Shown piece after piece: positions 1 to 12,134 of a stretch of 64,000 nucleotides of DNA. The DNA is taken from the NCBI GenBank assembly GCA_021396245.1, contig WNYE01000105.1:1-64000 (forward strand). Direction: 5' to 3'. The notes beneath the pieces are model-generated. The model worked only from the letters and a program-made list of their open reading frames with translations. It was not told where the DNA came from and ran no database searches. Source of the DNA: Sporothrix humicola. Lineage: Eukaryota; Ascomycota; Sordariomycetes; Ophiostomatales; Ophiostomataceae. Positions within the stretch are counted from its first letter, which is position 1. Each line of letters begins with the position of its first letter. A program made the translations under genes and the position numbers.

Positions 1-1265
1 AAGATCGGATTAAAAACTAAGGATTAAATTTAATCCTTAGTCCGGGCAAAAATTTTAGTCCTTTTTCGCAACCCTGCCCGCTAGTACCGGCTCTCATTCG
101 CTCTTGCCCTTGTGTCGCTTGTTTCCTGCTTCGTGCTTTCCCGTACTATCCTTCACCGTAAATACAAACCATATCGGGCAGTAATATCATACGTCCTTCT
201 CCTATTCCACAATTTTTATCGCCTTTCTACGCTTTCCACGTTTTGACACAATCAATCTCTTCAATCGTCAAAATTTGAACATTGACGTCGTCAACACACA
301 AGCATTCTGTGCTCCCCTCCTTCACTGTTCTCACACCCCTGGGTACGACGTATTTACCTTTGTACCTTTTGGTTCGAACCAGCCTTCAGCCTCGACCCGC
401 TTTATGCCCACTCGCGCCCTGGAAAGTCGTCGCCCTCCCCTCCCTCCACCTGGCAAATCCATACCCAAAAAAGGGTCAACACACCAAAAAACCACATAGC
501 AAAGCTAGGACAAAAGCCAAGCACGGCATTGGGCAAAAACACTACACATTAAACAACGAGAGACGAGAGACACGACTGGCGGTCTTGCTCGCATGCCAGG
601 GCTCATCGCTCATCGTCACTTTGCTTTACCGACACGACAACCCTTCCCCCGACCTGCAATTCGCGTCCACGCCTCGAACCACGACGGGTGACGACAAGGG
701 CCTGGCGTTTTCTCGGTTCCTGGCTCTCATCCCACTGGCATACAGCGCGCGACTCCCTCACGCAGGAAAAGACCCAAGCATCGAAGGATTCTGACCGGTG
801 CTGAGGAGGTAGGCAAAAAAAGCACGTTCCCCAAACAGACCCCAGAGAAGCTCTTGTTTCCGACGCGACCCAGAGCCGCAGGGATTGCATCAGCACGCCC
901 GATTCTTCCCCTCTCGAATTCGGCACGTCCTCCTCCCTTCTCCGAATCGACATAACGTGAATGGTGCCCAACCTCGACGACGTCTCGACATCTCGACATC
1001 TACCTCCCAATCCCCCACCAGACCGCACAATTCGATTCTCCCCTCACAGCGACAGTTCGACGACGACCCTGCAATTACGAACCGGCCCCACCTACTTTCC
1101 TCACCCTCGATTACCCTCGACCACGCACATGCTCTAGCACGAATGACAGGAAAAGACGAAGGGACGGCCTACCGTACCACGAGTAACGAGTTTTGATAGA
1201 CACGCCGTCGCCTTGACCGAGTGACACAACGTCGGCGAATCCCCTGCCCTGGCGCCGCTCCGGCC
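1..1265. other. 5' flank and probable leader of the septation kinase gene
   Basis: I see no supportable protein gene here. Overlapping short frames on both strands are Ser/Pro/Arg-rich and match no family I recognise. The first 70 bases are AT-rich and hold a palindrome (listed separately). The remainder is C-rich, CT-biased DNA typical of Sordariomycete leaders. In the kinase reading frame, 1266 is the first ATG after an upstream stretch lacking in-frame ATGs. Confidence 0.5.
16..41. repeat. 26-bp perfect palindrome at the window edge
   Basis: The two 13-base halves are exact reverse complements, centred on AAATTT. The following bases (about 42-70) are AT-rich and repeat the TAGTCCTT-type core, so the block resembles the terminal part of a small inverted-repeat DNA element cut by the window edge. 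Element identity is inference only; the palindrome itself is read directly. Confidence 0.6.
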
Positions 1266-4200
1266 ATGGCGTCAGGCAGCTCCTCCTCGGAGCAACGCGA
1301 GCAGCGCGTACACTCGCATTCACATTCCCAGTCCCAGTCACATTCACAATCATCATCACATCACGAGAGCCGACAGCGGCGCCAAAACGGAGAGAGCAGC
1401 AGTAATGGCCATGGCACGGGTGGCAGCGGCAGCAGCAGTGGAAGAAACAGAAGTCAGAGTGGCAGCCGGAGCGGGGCCCGGAGTGGAGGAGGCTCGGGCA
1501 GCGGCAGCGGCAGCAGTGCCCGTATGGTAGCAGCAAAGATTGTTCCCGGCACGCCAAGGAGGGAGGCTCACTCGTCATCCGGAAGCGGAAGCCGTGGTAG
1601 TGCCAGCGCCAGCGCCGGTGCACCCCCATCCACATCCTCCTCTGTTTCGTCATCCCAAACACCAGCATTGCGCAAGGCGGCTAGTAGCAGCAGTGCAAGT
1701 GGCGGTTCACGGGACCGGTCTGGCGCATTACAAGATCCAGGGCTCAAAGACTACGTACGAACGGCTCTTCCCGAATCTATGTTGGCCCTTGATGTGGTTT
1801 TCGCCACTAGGGGCTTCTTTGTCCTTTGTGCACAATGTTTGCTAACAAATTGCACCTACAGCGTCTAGGAGATTGCATTGGCAAGGGCGCCTTTGGCTCT
1901 GTATACAAGGCCTTCAACTGGGGAACTGGCGAGGCCGTGGCCGTCAAGCAGATTAAGCTGACAGACTTGCCTAAGAGCGAGCTGCGCATGATTGAGGTTT
2001 GTTCAGGAGAACCAAGATGTTCCTCAGAGTTTGTGATTTGCTGACACATTGTCTCCCAGGCCGAAATCGACTTGCTCAAAAACTTACACGTATGTCATAA
2101 TGGCAACCCAGAGATTATGTTTCGACGAGACACATCAAGATGTGTGGCTATATAGGCAGAAGAACTAACTTGGACCTCCTCCAGCACGACAATATTGTCA
2201 AATACATTGGCTTCGTCAAGTCTGTCGACTGCCTGAACATCATCCTTGAGTACGGGACTTCCATCATGCAGCCTCTTGAATTAGCCCATCGAAGCTAACA
2301 TCCTTCAGATACTGTGAAAACGGCTCCCTGCACTCAATATGCAAAGCGTACGGCAAATTTCCCGAGAACCTCGTCGGTGTCTACATGACTCAGGTCCTGC
2401 AAGGTCTGCAATATCTTCACGACCAGGGTGTAATCCACCGTGATATCAAGGGAGCAAACATCTTGACAACCAAGGACGGCACGGTCAAGCTGGCCGACTT
2501 TGGTGTCTCAACCAGTAGTCTGGCCGGTCCAGACAAGGAGGCACAGGTTGTCGGCACGCCTTACTGGATGGCACCCGAGATTATTCAGCTGTCTGGTGCA
2601 ACCTCTGCATCTGATATCTGGAGTGTAGGATGCACAGTGATCGAACTTCTGCAGGGCCGGCCACCATACCACAACCTGGCCGCTATGCCAGCTCTGTTCG
2701 CCATTGTCAATGACGACCACCCACCACTGCCAGAAGGTGTATCGCCAGCTGCACGAGACTTCCTTATGCAATGCTTCCAGAAGGATCCCAACCTGAGAGT
2801 GTCTGCGAAGAAGCTCGGGCGGCATCCATGGATTGTGAGCTCCCGCCGGAGTGATGCGCCCGTCTCGAAAAACCCATCAGAAGCTGTCGAAGAAGTCGTG
2901 CGTTGGAACCGTGCCTTGGAATCTTCAGAGACAAACCTGCGGGCCTCCACCGGTTCAGACAGTTCTGGGCCTCCATTGATGGGACCACTGATCTCAAGAC
3001 ACGCCGGCAGCGAGGTCCAACGCGGCGCCCGGGCGCTCAATCTTGCAAAGCCCCGTCCCATCGCAGACGTGTTTAGTTCGCCCGAGCTGGCAGATGAGGA
3101 CAACTGGGATAATGACTTTGCAACGGCCATCTCGCCGACTGCCCTGCAAAACCTCAAGCCCCACGACAATTTTGGCGGCCTGCTCTCCAGCGATCGCTTA
3201 AAGCAGTTCGCCTCGAGCGACTCTCGCAACGTTTCTGCGAACTGGGACAACGACTTCATGGAAGGCGAGCAACTAATGACCATCAAGCCCGCAAAAGAAC
3301 TTGCCGAACCCGACTTCCAGGAGCAGACAATCCGCCCCATTAACCGGAAATCAGACAAAGCAGCTGTCACCGCCGCCATTGCTGCTGCAACAGCAGCCAA
3401 CAACAGCGCATTTACAAGGGGAGATCCCATCTCTCCACCACCCATGCCGTCATCGGCCTCTTCTAGCACAGTAACGTCACCACAGGCCGACTCGCCAAAG
3501 CCTATTCGCAGACGCAGAAGCAAATTTGCTTCGCCAAACTCGCACGATTCTTCTATGACAAGATCGCCGACCAAAATGTCCTTTGGCAGCAAATTCGAGC
3601 TCCCGTCTCGTCCTGAGATGGCCTACCAAGAACAGCAAGTGGAGGACTACTCCGACTTGCTGGCCGAGAGCGACCTGGTATTCACTAGCAACCGTTTGAA
3701 TATGGTCCTGAACGGTCCTGCCGTACCGCCGGCTCCCGTGCCTCGCTCCGAACTCGTCCGCTCGTATAGTACACCGCAGGATTCTCCTCAGCTTTTCCAT
3801 CCTTCCGACCTCACCAGTCTTCCTCGGTCAATGCAAGCCCCTCAAGGTGGAAGTATGCGCCGGCAAGCTGCCTCTCGACCCTCTGTCCTTCCCGACCGCC
3901 CCATGCGCCGGACACGGTCATCTGTTGAAATCGAGCGTTTCGCCGAGGACGCAGAGGATGAAGACTTTTCTGACATTTTCGGTCCTGGCGACGATCTCAC
4001 CGAAAAGGAAGAGAGCGACGGTGGCTCGGAGGATGGCGGTGGTCTGATGCTCTTGTCCAAGCTCTCACACAGTTCATGGCTTGGCGACGAAGAAGACGAG
4101 GACGATCCGTTTGCCATGATGGATCCCGGTTGGGACGAGATGGATCTTGAGGCGAATATTGCCAGGGATCGCCACGCCCGTCTCGCCGAGAGAGTCGAAG

Positions 4201-6937
4201 AACTTGTCCGGTCATTGAAGACTACTGAAGGAGAAGACCAACTGTCCGAGTTGACTGAAGATCTGGTACGTAATGCTTCGTCTCTATTAGCTTCGTGTGT
4301 ATAACTTTACTAACACTCCGTCCAGCTGTCTCTTCTCTGGGAAAACACAGAGATCAAGGACCTGATCATCAGCTCGCACGGTCTGCTGCCGATTCTCGAG
4401 ATTCTGGAACCCTGTACGGTTAAGAGCCGCCAGCACATGATCTTGCAGCTTCTGAAGATCGTCAACGCAGTAAGTCAAGGTATTCATTCGATGTTTCTTC
4501 CGCAACCATGTGCTAATGGCCCTCTTAGATCATTCTCGATGATGTTGAGCTTCAGGAAAATCTGTGCTTCGTTGGTGGCATCCCAATCATCACCAAGTTT
4601 GCTGCTCGTCAGTACTCGAACGAGATCCGGCTTGAAGCTGCCGCATTTGTTCGCCAAATGTACCAGACATCGACGACAACCCTACAGATGTTTGTCAGCG
4701 CCGGTGGTCTCAACGTACTTGTTGAATTCTTGGATGAAGACTATGACATGTCTCGCGACCTGGTCTTGATCGGTGTCAACGGTATTTGGAATGTCTTTGA
4801 ACTCCAAGGTCCTACGCCGAAGAACGACTTCTGCCGTATTTTCTCACGCAGCAAGATTCTCGACCCCTTGGCTCTTGTTCTGCACAAGGTGCTTGACGAA
4901 GAGAAGACGGGGCTCTCAGAACTCATCGAGGGCCGCATTGTCAATATTTTCTACTTGTTTTCGCAAGCAGAGAACTACGTCAAGGAGGTTGTGGCCGACC
5001 GGCAGGTGCTCAAGACAGTGCTCAAGGACCTTCGTTACATGACCCCGATCCACCAAATCACGATGCTCAAGTTCATCAAGAACCTGTCGATGCTTTCGAC
5101 CACGCTCGAGACGCTGCACTACGCCGACGGCATTGACTTTTTGATCGACGTGCTGAGCCAGAGCATGAAGAAGGGCCAGAAGCACTTCCGCGAGATCTCG
5201 AACCAGGTGCTCAACACCATGTTCAACCTGTGCCGACTCAGCAAAGAGCGGCAAGAGTATGCAGCCGTCAACGGCATCATCCCCCTTCTGCTCAAGATTA
5301 TGCAGACCGAGCGGCCTCCCAAGGAGTTTGCTCTTCCGATCCTGTGCGACATGGCCCATTCGGGCAGCAAGGGCCGTCGCTACCTCTGGCAGAACAAGGG
5401 CCTGGACTTTTACGTTTCTTTGCTAGCAGACCAGTACTGGCAGGTCACTGCCCTGGATGCCATCTTTATTTGGTAGGTCCCTCTCGTTTCATTCAAACCG
5501 TCGTAGTTTCCCCCACTAACATCTTGTAGGCTCCAAGAAGAGACAGCAAAGGTTGAGGCGCACCTTTTGAACGAGGGCCGCTTCAAGACAGCCATTGTCG
5601 CATGCTTCAACACGGCCAAGGTCAACGCCTTTGACCCCAACCTGTTGGAGCCGCTCCTCAAGGTCCTGCGGCTGAGTCCGTCGCTGGCGGCCGACCTGGC
5701 GCAGGCCGAAATGTACTCTGGCGTCGCGCAAAAGTTTACACACAAAAAGGCTGTTGTGCGCCTCAATTTGCTGCGTCTTGTCCGCAACATTATGGACAAC
5801 TCAGGCGCCGACATGGGCGTCAGCTCAACACGGGCGGGCCGCATGCATCTCTCGGTCTTGTTTGAAGCCGTTCAGAAGCTGGCCGAAAAGGACTCGGCCG
5901 TCCTGGTGCGGAACCTGGCGTCTGAGCTCGTGCGGTCGCACATTGACGTGCCGCCCGATGCAGCCGCCATGGCCATGGCGGCCAACAATGCCTCCTCGCT
6001 AGCAGGGGTCAACTCATCGAGAGCCAGGCCAGGCGGTGCACAGCGCCGGACGACACTGTACACACCGCCGGGCCTGCAGTCATCAGTGTCAGCACCACTG
6101 ACGCCGACGCACGGCGGCAGTGGAAGCGGCAGTGGCGCCGGTCTTGGCCTCGCACACAACCAACGGCACAGCCAGTACAACCAGTACCGTGCACTGCAAC
6201 ACTCCCAATCCTCGCTTTCATCGGCCAGTCCCGCCCTCATCGAAGTGGCCGCCACCAACCACCGGCGGTCGGCGGTCGCACTGGCTCATGAGAGAGATGC
6301 TCTGGCCTACCGCCCCCGCAGCAGGGATGGTATGTCGGCCATCCCTCGGCGCGTCAGCGGCGATTCGAGCAGTGGAAGCAGCGTGTCGTCGCTGTCCAAG
6401 GTTAGCGGGATTGGCAGCGCGAGCAGCAGCAGCCTGGCGTCGCTGTCGAGTGCAAATGGATCGTCAGCAATGACACCCACGGCTTCGACGACGCCCACAA
6501 ACGGCGGAGGAAGCCGGCTTCCTCGCCAGCCCATGGGCCATGGAGGTCATGGTCATGGTCATGGTCATGGTCGTCATGGCAGCCGCTCAAGCCTGGGCCC
6601 CGCCATTATCAGCCGCTCAGACAGCTCCATGTCGAATAAGGAAAACGTGGGGGGACGGTACTCGATGGCTGGTGGTTTGGGTCTGGGACTGGGCCCGTCG
6701 GCACTGGCTGCTGCCGGTGCTGAGCGTGTTGAGCGACTGTCGGCCTTGGGGAGTGGAATGGGCGGTCTTGGTGGACAGGGCGGCCCCACAGGCAGCAGCA
6801 GCAGCGATCGTCGTGCGAGTATCATTGCAGCGAGTAACAACCGGCATGGCGCCAACAACGGCAGCCTCGGCGGAGAAGTCAAAGTGTCGAACCGCCGCCG
6901 AACCCGCGCGCCCAGCACCGACGTCAAGTGGTCTTAG
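1266..6937 (+). CDS. sepH: SepH/Cdc7-type septation-initiation Ser/Thr kinase (STE group)
   Basis: Eight exons: 1266-1754, 1862-1996, 2060-2089, 2185-2249, 2309-4265, 4326-4469, 4529-5472, 5530-6937. They sum to 5172 nt, or 1723 aa. Residues 1-163 are a Ser/His/Gly-rich extension. The kinase domain spans about 164-413, with glycine loop GKGAFGSV, VAVK lysine, HRDIKGAN catalytic loop, DFGVS and GTPYWMAPEII. Residues 414-890 are a disordered linker with acidic patches. About 890-1380 are helical ARM/HEAT-like repeats, typical of the SepH/Cdc7 family, and the tail is Ser/Gly-rich with a His-Gly run near 1590-1610. In fission yeast and Aspergillus this kinase acts at the spindle pole body in the septation initiation network, downstream of the Spg1 GTPase. 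Four introns cluster in the 5' kinase part. Family assignment is firm; length is at the long end. Confidence 0.93.
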
Positions 6938-7814
6938 GAGACCGGCAACGACACCAACCCAGAAATTAGGCTGGGCAACGAAAACGGGCGGCGGTGGCGG
7001 CGGCCCTCCGCTCGTGTCGGTCCTTCCCGTGGAGTCTCGCTGCAGTTTATTCCCGACTGTGGGATGATTGGCGATGGGCCGAAGAGCCCCGTGCATGATG
7101 ACTGACGTGAAATGGTGGTCATGGCTGTTGCTGTATTTCTTTCTCGTTCTTTTCTACTCATCCTTTTTGGACTTTTTTGTCTTCTGTGACCACTTTTCTT
7201 TATTTCTTAGGGAATCCGTTTCTTCCCATTTTTCTATTTAATCCGGCATAGCATTTACAGGGGCGTGCATCAGGGCGTGTCTGCCTTTTTTTTCAAGTTT
7301 CTCAAGTTCTTCTTTTCTTCACTCAAGCTTTATATTTTTATTTTCGTCGTTCTATTGTTTTGTCTCAGTCTTGGTGAGCAGTCTGGTAGAAAAAGGAGAT
7401 GGCAACAAAAAAGTAGGACTTTGGCGTTTGAATTGTCTGGACTGCATGTTCTTCATTTCCTTTTCTTTTTGGTGCATCATTTGGACTGAAAAAGGGTCGA
7501 GATTCCGCATTCTTAGCATTTTTATATACATGAGCAGCGCTCACGTTTTCATCTGAATTACCTTTTGGACATATTGTTTGGATGAGATATGATATGAAGT
7601 GAGGTGAGGTTGAGCTAGCATGTGAACTTAGCGCAACGCCACAAAACTTTGCAAGCCATCCGATACGAGCACAGCAGAGCTATCTTGGTGGGTCCCTCTG
7701 ATTTACAAAATTCGACCACGCCAAATCAAATCAACCTCACTCTTATGCCGAGTTTGTATTACTCACTTTTCAGCAACTACACTCACTCACGTCGATTCGC
7801 GTCCATCTCCCACA
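6938..7814. other. intergenic: 3' UTR of kinase gene and fol3 promoter
   Basis: This stretch is T-rich downstream of the kinase stop codon (about 7130-7560), as expected for a 3' UTR and polyadenylation region. It is followed by a short C-rich leader before the ATG at 7815. No conserved coding potential is visible. Confidence 0.5.
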
Positions 7815-9242
7815 ATGATCGACCTCGGCCTCGCCCGCATTGGCAGGCTCCTGCAGCATGCTCCCCCGCCGGCCTGGAAAGCCATTCACGTCGCCGGCAC
7901 CAACGGCAAAGGCTCAGTCTGCGCCTACCTCTCGGCCATGCTCCACGCGCGTGGCGTGCCCTCGGCGCGGTTCACGTCGCCGCACTTTGTCGACCGCTGG
8001 GACTGTGTCGTCGTGGATGAGCGCCCCGTGCCTGAGCAGAGCTTTGCCGCAGCCGAACAAGCCGTCCTCCAAAGAGACCGTGCCGACCAGATCGGCGCCA
8101 CCGAGTTTGAGCTCCTGACGGCGACCGCCTTTGACGTGTTCGACAAGTCCCTCAAGTCTGGTGGCTTCGGAGTCGTGGAGTGTGGTCTCGGCGGCACATT
8201 GGATGCCACAACGGCAATGCGCGCCGAACGGGCCGTCACCGTCGTCACACGCATCGGCCTCGACCACCAAGCACTGCTGGGCAACACGGCGGCGGCGATT
8301 GCAGCGCACAAGGCCGGGATTATGCGCCCCGGGGTGCCGTGCATTGTGGACCCCGCGAACCGCGAAGACCATGCTGTGCGAGACGTGCTGGAGGCGCAAG
8401 CAAAGCTTGTTGGGGCGCCGCTCGTCTATCCTGACTTGGGTGTCCTCTTAGAGGGAACCAACGGGGCCTCGACGAGCGCCGTCGCACGTCTCGGACTAGA
8501 ACCGCACCAGCTGACCAACCTGGCGTGTGCTTATGCGGCATTCCGGATCGCGACGAGTGCAGCACACGCTGATACTGAAAGCGGATATGACAGCAGCGAG
8601 AGCGTGTCAGCTGTCGTGAATGCCGAGCCCGATACAGAGTTTCTTGCGTCGATTGCCCAGCAACTGCGCTGGCCTGGCCGTTTGCAGACACTCGACGTCG
8701 GGCCGCTACTGAAGGGCAGCAATGACGTGAACGAACAGAAAGCGATTTCCGTCCTTTTAGACGGCGCACACAACCCGCAGTCTGCTGATGCCTTGGCCGT
8801 GTATGTAAACAAGCGTCTTCGCGGTGAGGATGGCAACAGCACTTCTTCAACGGTCAGCAAACCAATTACATGGATTTTGGCTGCTTCCCATGGCAAAGAT
8901 CTCGACGAAATCCTGCGCCCATTATTGCGTGCTGGTGACCGCGTGGCTGCCGTCACTTTCGGTCCTGTGGACGGCATGCCCTGGGTGAAGCCGGCATCTC
9001 CCTCGTCTATTCTCAAGCGGGCGACCGAGCTGGGTGTCAGCCCATCTGAACAACATAGCAGCCAGGCCGACACTGATGGTGACACTATCCACGATCCAAA
9101 CAGCCTTGTGGATGCCCTAGAATGGGCCACTGCAAACGGCGCCGGCACAGACAGCCCGATTGTCATTGCAGGCAGCCTCTACCTTGTGTCGGATACACTC
9201 CGTCTTCTTCGTCAAGCGGGCGGCGAAATAGGTCTGCCTTGA
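7815..9242 (+). CDS. fol3: dihydrofolate synthetase (FolC/Mur-ligase family)
   Basis: A single exon encodes 475 aa. The enzyme joins L-glutamate to dihydropteroate with ATP to form dihydrofolate, in de novo folate synthesis. The P-loop GTNGKGS lies at residues 28-34. It is followed by the family's SPHFVDRWD segment, an ECGLGG..DATT block, a GLDHQALLGNT block and the C-terminal LDGAHNP motif near 315-321. Length and a start close to the P-loop fit Fol3 better than the longer, mitochondrially targeted folylpolyglutamate synthase Met7. A low-complexity insertion lies around residues 255-275. The DUF218 gene follows on the same strand after 179 bp, but nothing shows co-transcription. Confidence 0.92.
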   Translation: MIDLGLARIGRLLQHAPPPAWKAIHVAGTNGKGSVCAYLSAMLHARGVPSARFTSPHFVDRWDCVVVDERPVPEQSFAAAEQAVLQRDRADQIGATEFELLTATAFDVFDKSLKSGGFGVVECGLGGTLDATTAMRAERAVTVVTRIGLDHQALLGNTAAAIAAHKAGIMRPGVPCIVDPANREDHAVRDVLEAQAKLVGAPLVYPDLGVLLEGTNGASTSAVARLGLEPHQLTNLACAYAAFRIATSAAHADTESGYDSSESVSAVVNAEPDTEFLASIAQQLRWPGRLQTLDVGPLLKGSNDVNEQKAISVLLDGAHNPQSADALAVYVNKRLRGEDGNSTSSTVSKPITWILAASHGKDLDEILRPLLRAGDRVAAVTFGPVDGMPWVKPASPSSILKRATELGVSPSEQHSSQADTDGDTIHDPNSLVDALEWATANGAGTDSPIVIAGSLYLVSDTLRLLRQAGGEIGLP

Positions 9243-9421
9243 TGGTGACGCTGGTGTACAGAATATCGACTTGACTGTGACGTCGATGAGGTCACATGAC
9301 CTGCCGATGTCGGCACTGCCCACTGCCCCCCATCTCTAATTTAGACAATAGCCCACCAAGTGAGGCTTTTCAACCTTTTCCACTTACACTCAAATCGGTC
9401 TACTCGCCGTCTACCCTCAAG

Positions 9422-10330
9422 ATGACTACCGAAACACTTCTCCCCAACCATCTCGTCATCGTCTGCGGCCACGGCATTTGGCGGGGCGGCCCTGCTCATG
9501 GCCACGACGAGTCCGAGTGGCTCATTGAGAGCTACAAGGCCGGCGAGACGCCCACGTTTATCGAGCACATCAAGGCCGGTGTGCAGGCACTGGCCGACGA
9601 CAAACGGGTTCTGCTGGCCTTTTCTGGCGGGCCCACGCGCAAGGAGACGCCCTTGTCGGAAGCACGCAGCTATGCCAACCTGGCGGCGGCCAACGCTTAC
9701 TTTGGCTCACTGCCTCCGATAGGAGAGACCACCGGCGACGGACACCCCCTCTCACCACTCCCGCTTCATTCCCGCATCATTGTCGAAGAGCAGGCGCTCG
9801 ACTCGTACTACAATATCCTGTTCAGCCTGATTGCGTTTTGGCGGCGTGTCAACGAGATGGCCGCGGCGGCGTCAATCTCTCTTCCCTCGGGGTCAGGCTG
9901 GCCAGAACGCATCACGATTGTCAGCCATGCGTTCAAAAAGTCTCGCCTCGTCGGGGACCACTGCGCGCCGGATGCTATTGCCTTTCTTCCCCTGGAGAGC
10001 CGGATCTCGTTTATCGGCATCAACCCGCCAAACCTGCCGGCAGAGTTTAGCGGAGCGCCCACTGGTAACGACAACAAGGCTGGCGTGTCTGAAGACAAAC
10101 GAAAAGCAATGAAGGGCGCTCACGCCGTCATTGACCACTGGGCCGTCGACCCGCACGGCGTCGGCGACTTGTTGGCCGGCAAGCGGCGGGCGCGCAACCC
10201 ATGGGGCGTGAGCCAGCTGTTGTTTGTGAGTGACGAAGAAAGGCAGCGCAGCGGCCTGAGGACGAGAATGGTCGGCGACGACATGGAGGCCCTGGCCGAC
10301 GGAGCCAGGCCGTGGAATGCAAGCACCTAG
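9422..10330 (+). CDS. DUF218 domain protein (YdcF-like)
   Basis: A single exon encodes 302 aa from the ATG at 9422, which has the context CAAGATGA. An in-frame upstream ATG at 9296 would add 42 residues, but these are Pro/Ser-rich and look like leader. The fold signature is a hydrophobic strand ending CGHGIW near the N-terminus, then LLAFSGGPTR, a Glu-rich EARSYANL helix, an EEQALDSYYN segment and a later ITIVSHAFKKSRL strand. These match the DUF218 pattern. Eukaryotic members are cytosolic or organellar proteins of unknown biochemical role; bacterial relatives act on envelope or vitamin metabolism. Its 3' end lies 74 bp from that of the convergent hydrolase gene. Confidence 0.8.
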   Translation: MTTETLLPNHLVIVCGHGIWRGGPAHGHDESEWLIESYKAGETPTFIEHIKAGVQALADDKRVLLAFSGGPTRKETPLSEARSYANLAAANAYFGSLPPIGETTGDGHPLSPLPLHSRIIVEEQALDSYYNILFSLIAFWRRVNEMAAAASISLPSGSGWPERITIVSHAFKKSRLVGDHCAPDAIAFLPLESRISFIGINPPNLPAEFSGAPTGNDNKAGVSEDKRKAMKGAHAVIDHWAVDPHGVGDLLAGKRRARNPWGVSQLLFVSDEERQRSGLRTRMVGDDMEALADGARPWNAST

Positions 10331-10404
10331 TATGGTCTATAATACCCCAAGTTGATGATATGTAATGATAATATATACACTTAAAAATCTTTCTACCTCG
10401 CACG

Positions 10405-11584
10405 TTATATCTTTGACGTCTTCGGACTCTGGGCATCAACGCCTGGTGCGTCGGCCACAGTATCGACGACAAATTGCACGGCATCCACGACCATTCCTGG
10501 GCTAAACTGGTGCCCGATGCCGTCGTAAATGTTGTCCGTCACTTGGATGTTGAGTTCAGGCCACGTCGAGACGGCCTTTTTGAACACATTCATAAACGCC
10601 TCGCCGTTCTTGTACGGCACCAGCTTGTCGGCGCCGCCCGAGCAGACAAGGAACCGCTTGCCGGCGATGTGCTTCTGGAGCGTGTCGTGCACGGCGCGCT
10701 CGCCTTCGGGACTTGACGGCCAAACGGCTGCGTCGGTGCCAAACACGATGCCCTTGGGATCGCGCTTGAGGACAGAGCCGACCAGAGCGGAAGGGAAATC
10801 GCGGCTGCCCAGGAACGGCGGGCCGCCAGCTTCTTGGGAGGCTTTGTACGTCGCCAGTTTAGAGAGGCGGGCGCGTTCAACCATGAGGTCTGTCACAATC
10901 GTTAGTAGGGATTAGATGATAATAGTGGTGGGCTCACTCACCCGTGTAGTCTGGACATCCAATGATGAGGACGCCCGCCGTGACGCGCTCGTCGGCAAAC
11001 AGCAGCTGCCACCCGCTGTGCCCGCCCAGAGACACACCCAGCACCAGGTGCTGTGTCACCGCCACGTGGCCCGGTAAGATGCCGCTGGCATACGAGGCAT
11101 CCCTCGCGTCTTTCGCCTCCTTGTCGCTCTTATGCTTCCCTTGTCCATCGTGCCCGTCGTGGTGGTGGTACCCGCCAACCAGGTCAATCAGCAAGTGCGT
11201 GTCCGACACCGTCCCCGCAATCATTCCAAACATGTCCTGCGCATGCGTCGTGTTGCCCTCGCGCCATGCCGTGTTAGCACGAGGAGACACCAGTCGCGAG
11301 CCATGGTTGCGCTGGTCAAAGGCGGCGGCCACAAGTCGGTGTTTGCGCCCGCGCTTGAGGGCCTCCTCCTCCACGGCCTTGACCGTCCTCGCCGCAATGT
11401 CGGCCATGTCTTCCCGCGACCGCAGCCGCGGGTGGTGCAGCCACAGCACCGACACCGACTCTGTCTCTGCAGGGAGCTCGTCCAGTCCGTAAAAGTCCAC
11501 CAGCAGGCCGGCCATTGGGATTGTGCGCTGCGACACGGCCGGCGGCGGCGGCAGGTCCGGCATCGGATTTGTCGTGTGGGCCAT
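10405..11584 (-). CDS. alpha/beta hydrolase (putative serine esterase/peptidase)
   Basis: Two exons on the minus strand, 11584-10942 and 10889-10405, are split by a 52-nt intron (10890-10941, GTGAGT..CAG with a CTAAC branch). They give 1128 nt, or 375 aa. The nucleophile elbow is GVSLGG, with Ser near residue 185. The oxyanion-side block DQRNHGSR lies earlier, and the likely catalytic His is in GIGHQFSPG near residue 341. An acid residue is plausible in the SGGADKLVP segment. A Lys/Asp/His-rich loop is inserted just before the elbow. No signal peptide is seen, so a cytosolic enzyme is likely. The substrate cannot be read from sequence. It resembles fungal relatives of the bacterial YitV-type hydrolases. 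Confidence 0.85.
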
Positions 11585-12126
11585 CGCGAGGTCGCAATGT
11601 GCGTAGCTGGGAGATGGAGATCAAGGAGAAGAAGAACAAAGAAGAAGTGTCGACTGAGTAAAGCAGAATATATTACCCCTGAGGAGCTTCTGTCGAAATA
11701 ATGGAAGGTGGTTGCAAGTAGAATCTCAAATTCCGGGGAAAGAACGACCGACGTTGAAAAGCGGCGCTTGTGCCTCGGTCTAAAAAGTGTTAACGAGGGG
11801 CAGGTACGTCAACAAGACGGAAAGTCGAATCGACGTCACACAACCGCAACGTTATTAAAATGCTATCAAAAATACCACAATGATGAAATAAGAAAGAAAT
11901 CTTCTGCCGCCGTTCGTTAAAGGCCAATGATCCCGTAGATGTTTTATACTCATCCATCAGTTGTCAAGTGTCAGTTCCGACTTGGCCTCCGAAAATAGAA
12001 GGAACGACCGGTCCAACACCACGGATCCCCCGTCCATTGGCAGCCGCCGCTAATAATTCTGCACGCAAAAGACTACATAGTAAAAACGCTTCTCTTTCTT
12101 CAACACATCACTTCACTTCGACTAGC
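11585..12126. other. intergenic between hydrolase promoter and tRNA
   Basis: No coding potential is visible. The sequence holds the upstream region of the minus-strand hydrolase and the 3' flank of the minus-strand tRNA. The short frames are unconserved in appearance. Confidence 0.4.
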
Positions 12127-12131
12127 AAAAA
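12127..12131 (-). terminator. Pol III T5 terminator of tRNA-Ala
   Basis: On the minus strand a run of five T starts four bases after the tRNA discriminator base. This is the usual RNA polymerase III stop signal. Confidence 0.75.
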
Positions 12132-12134
12132 TAT

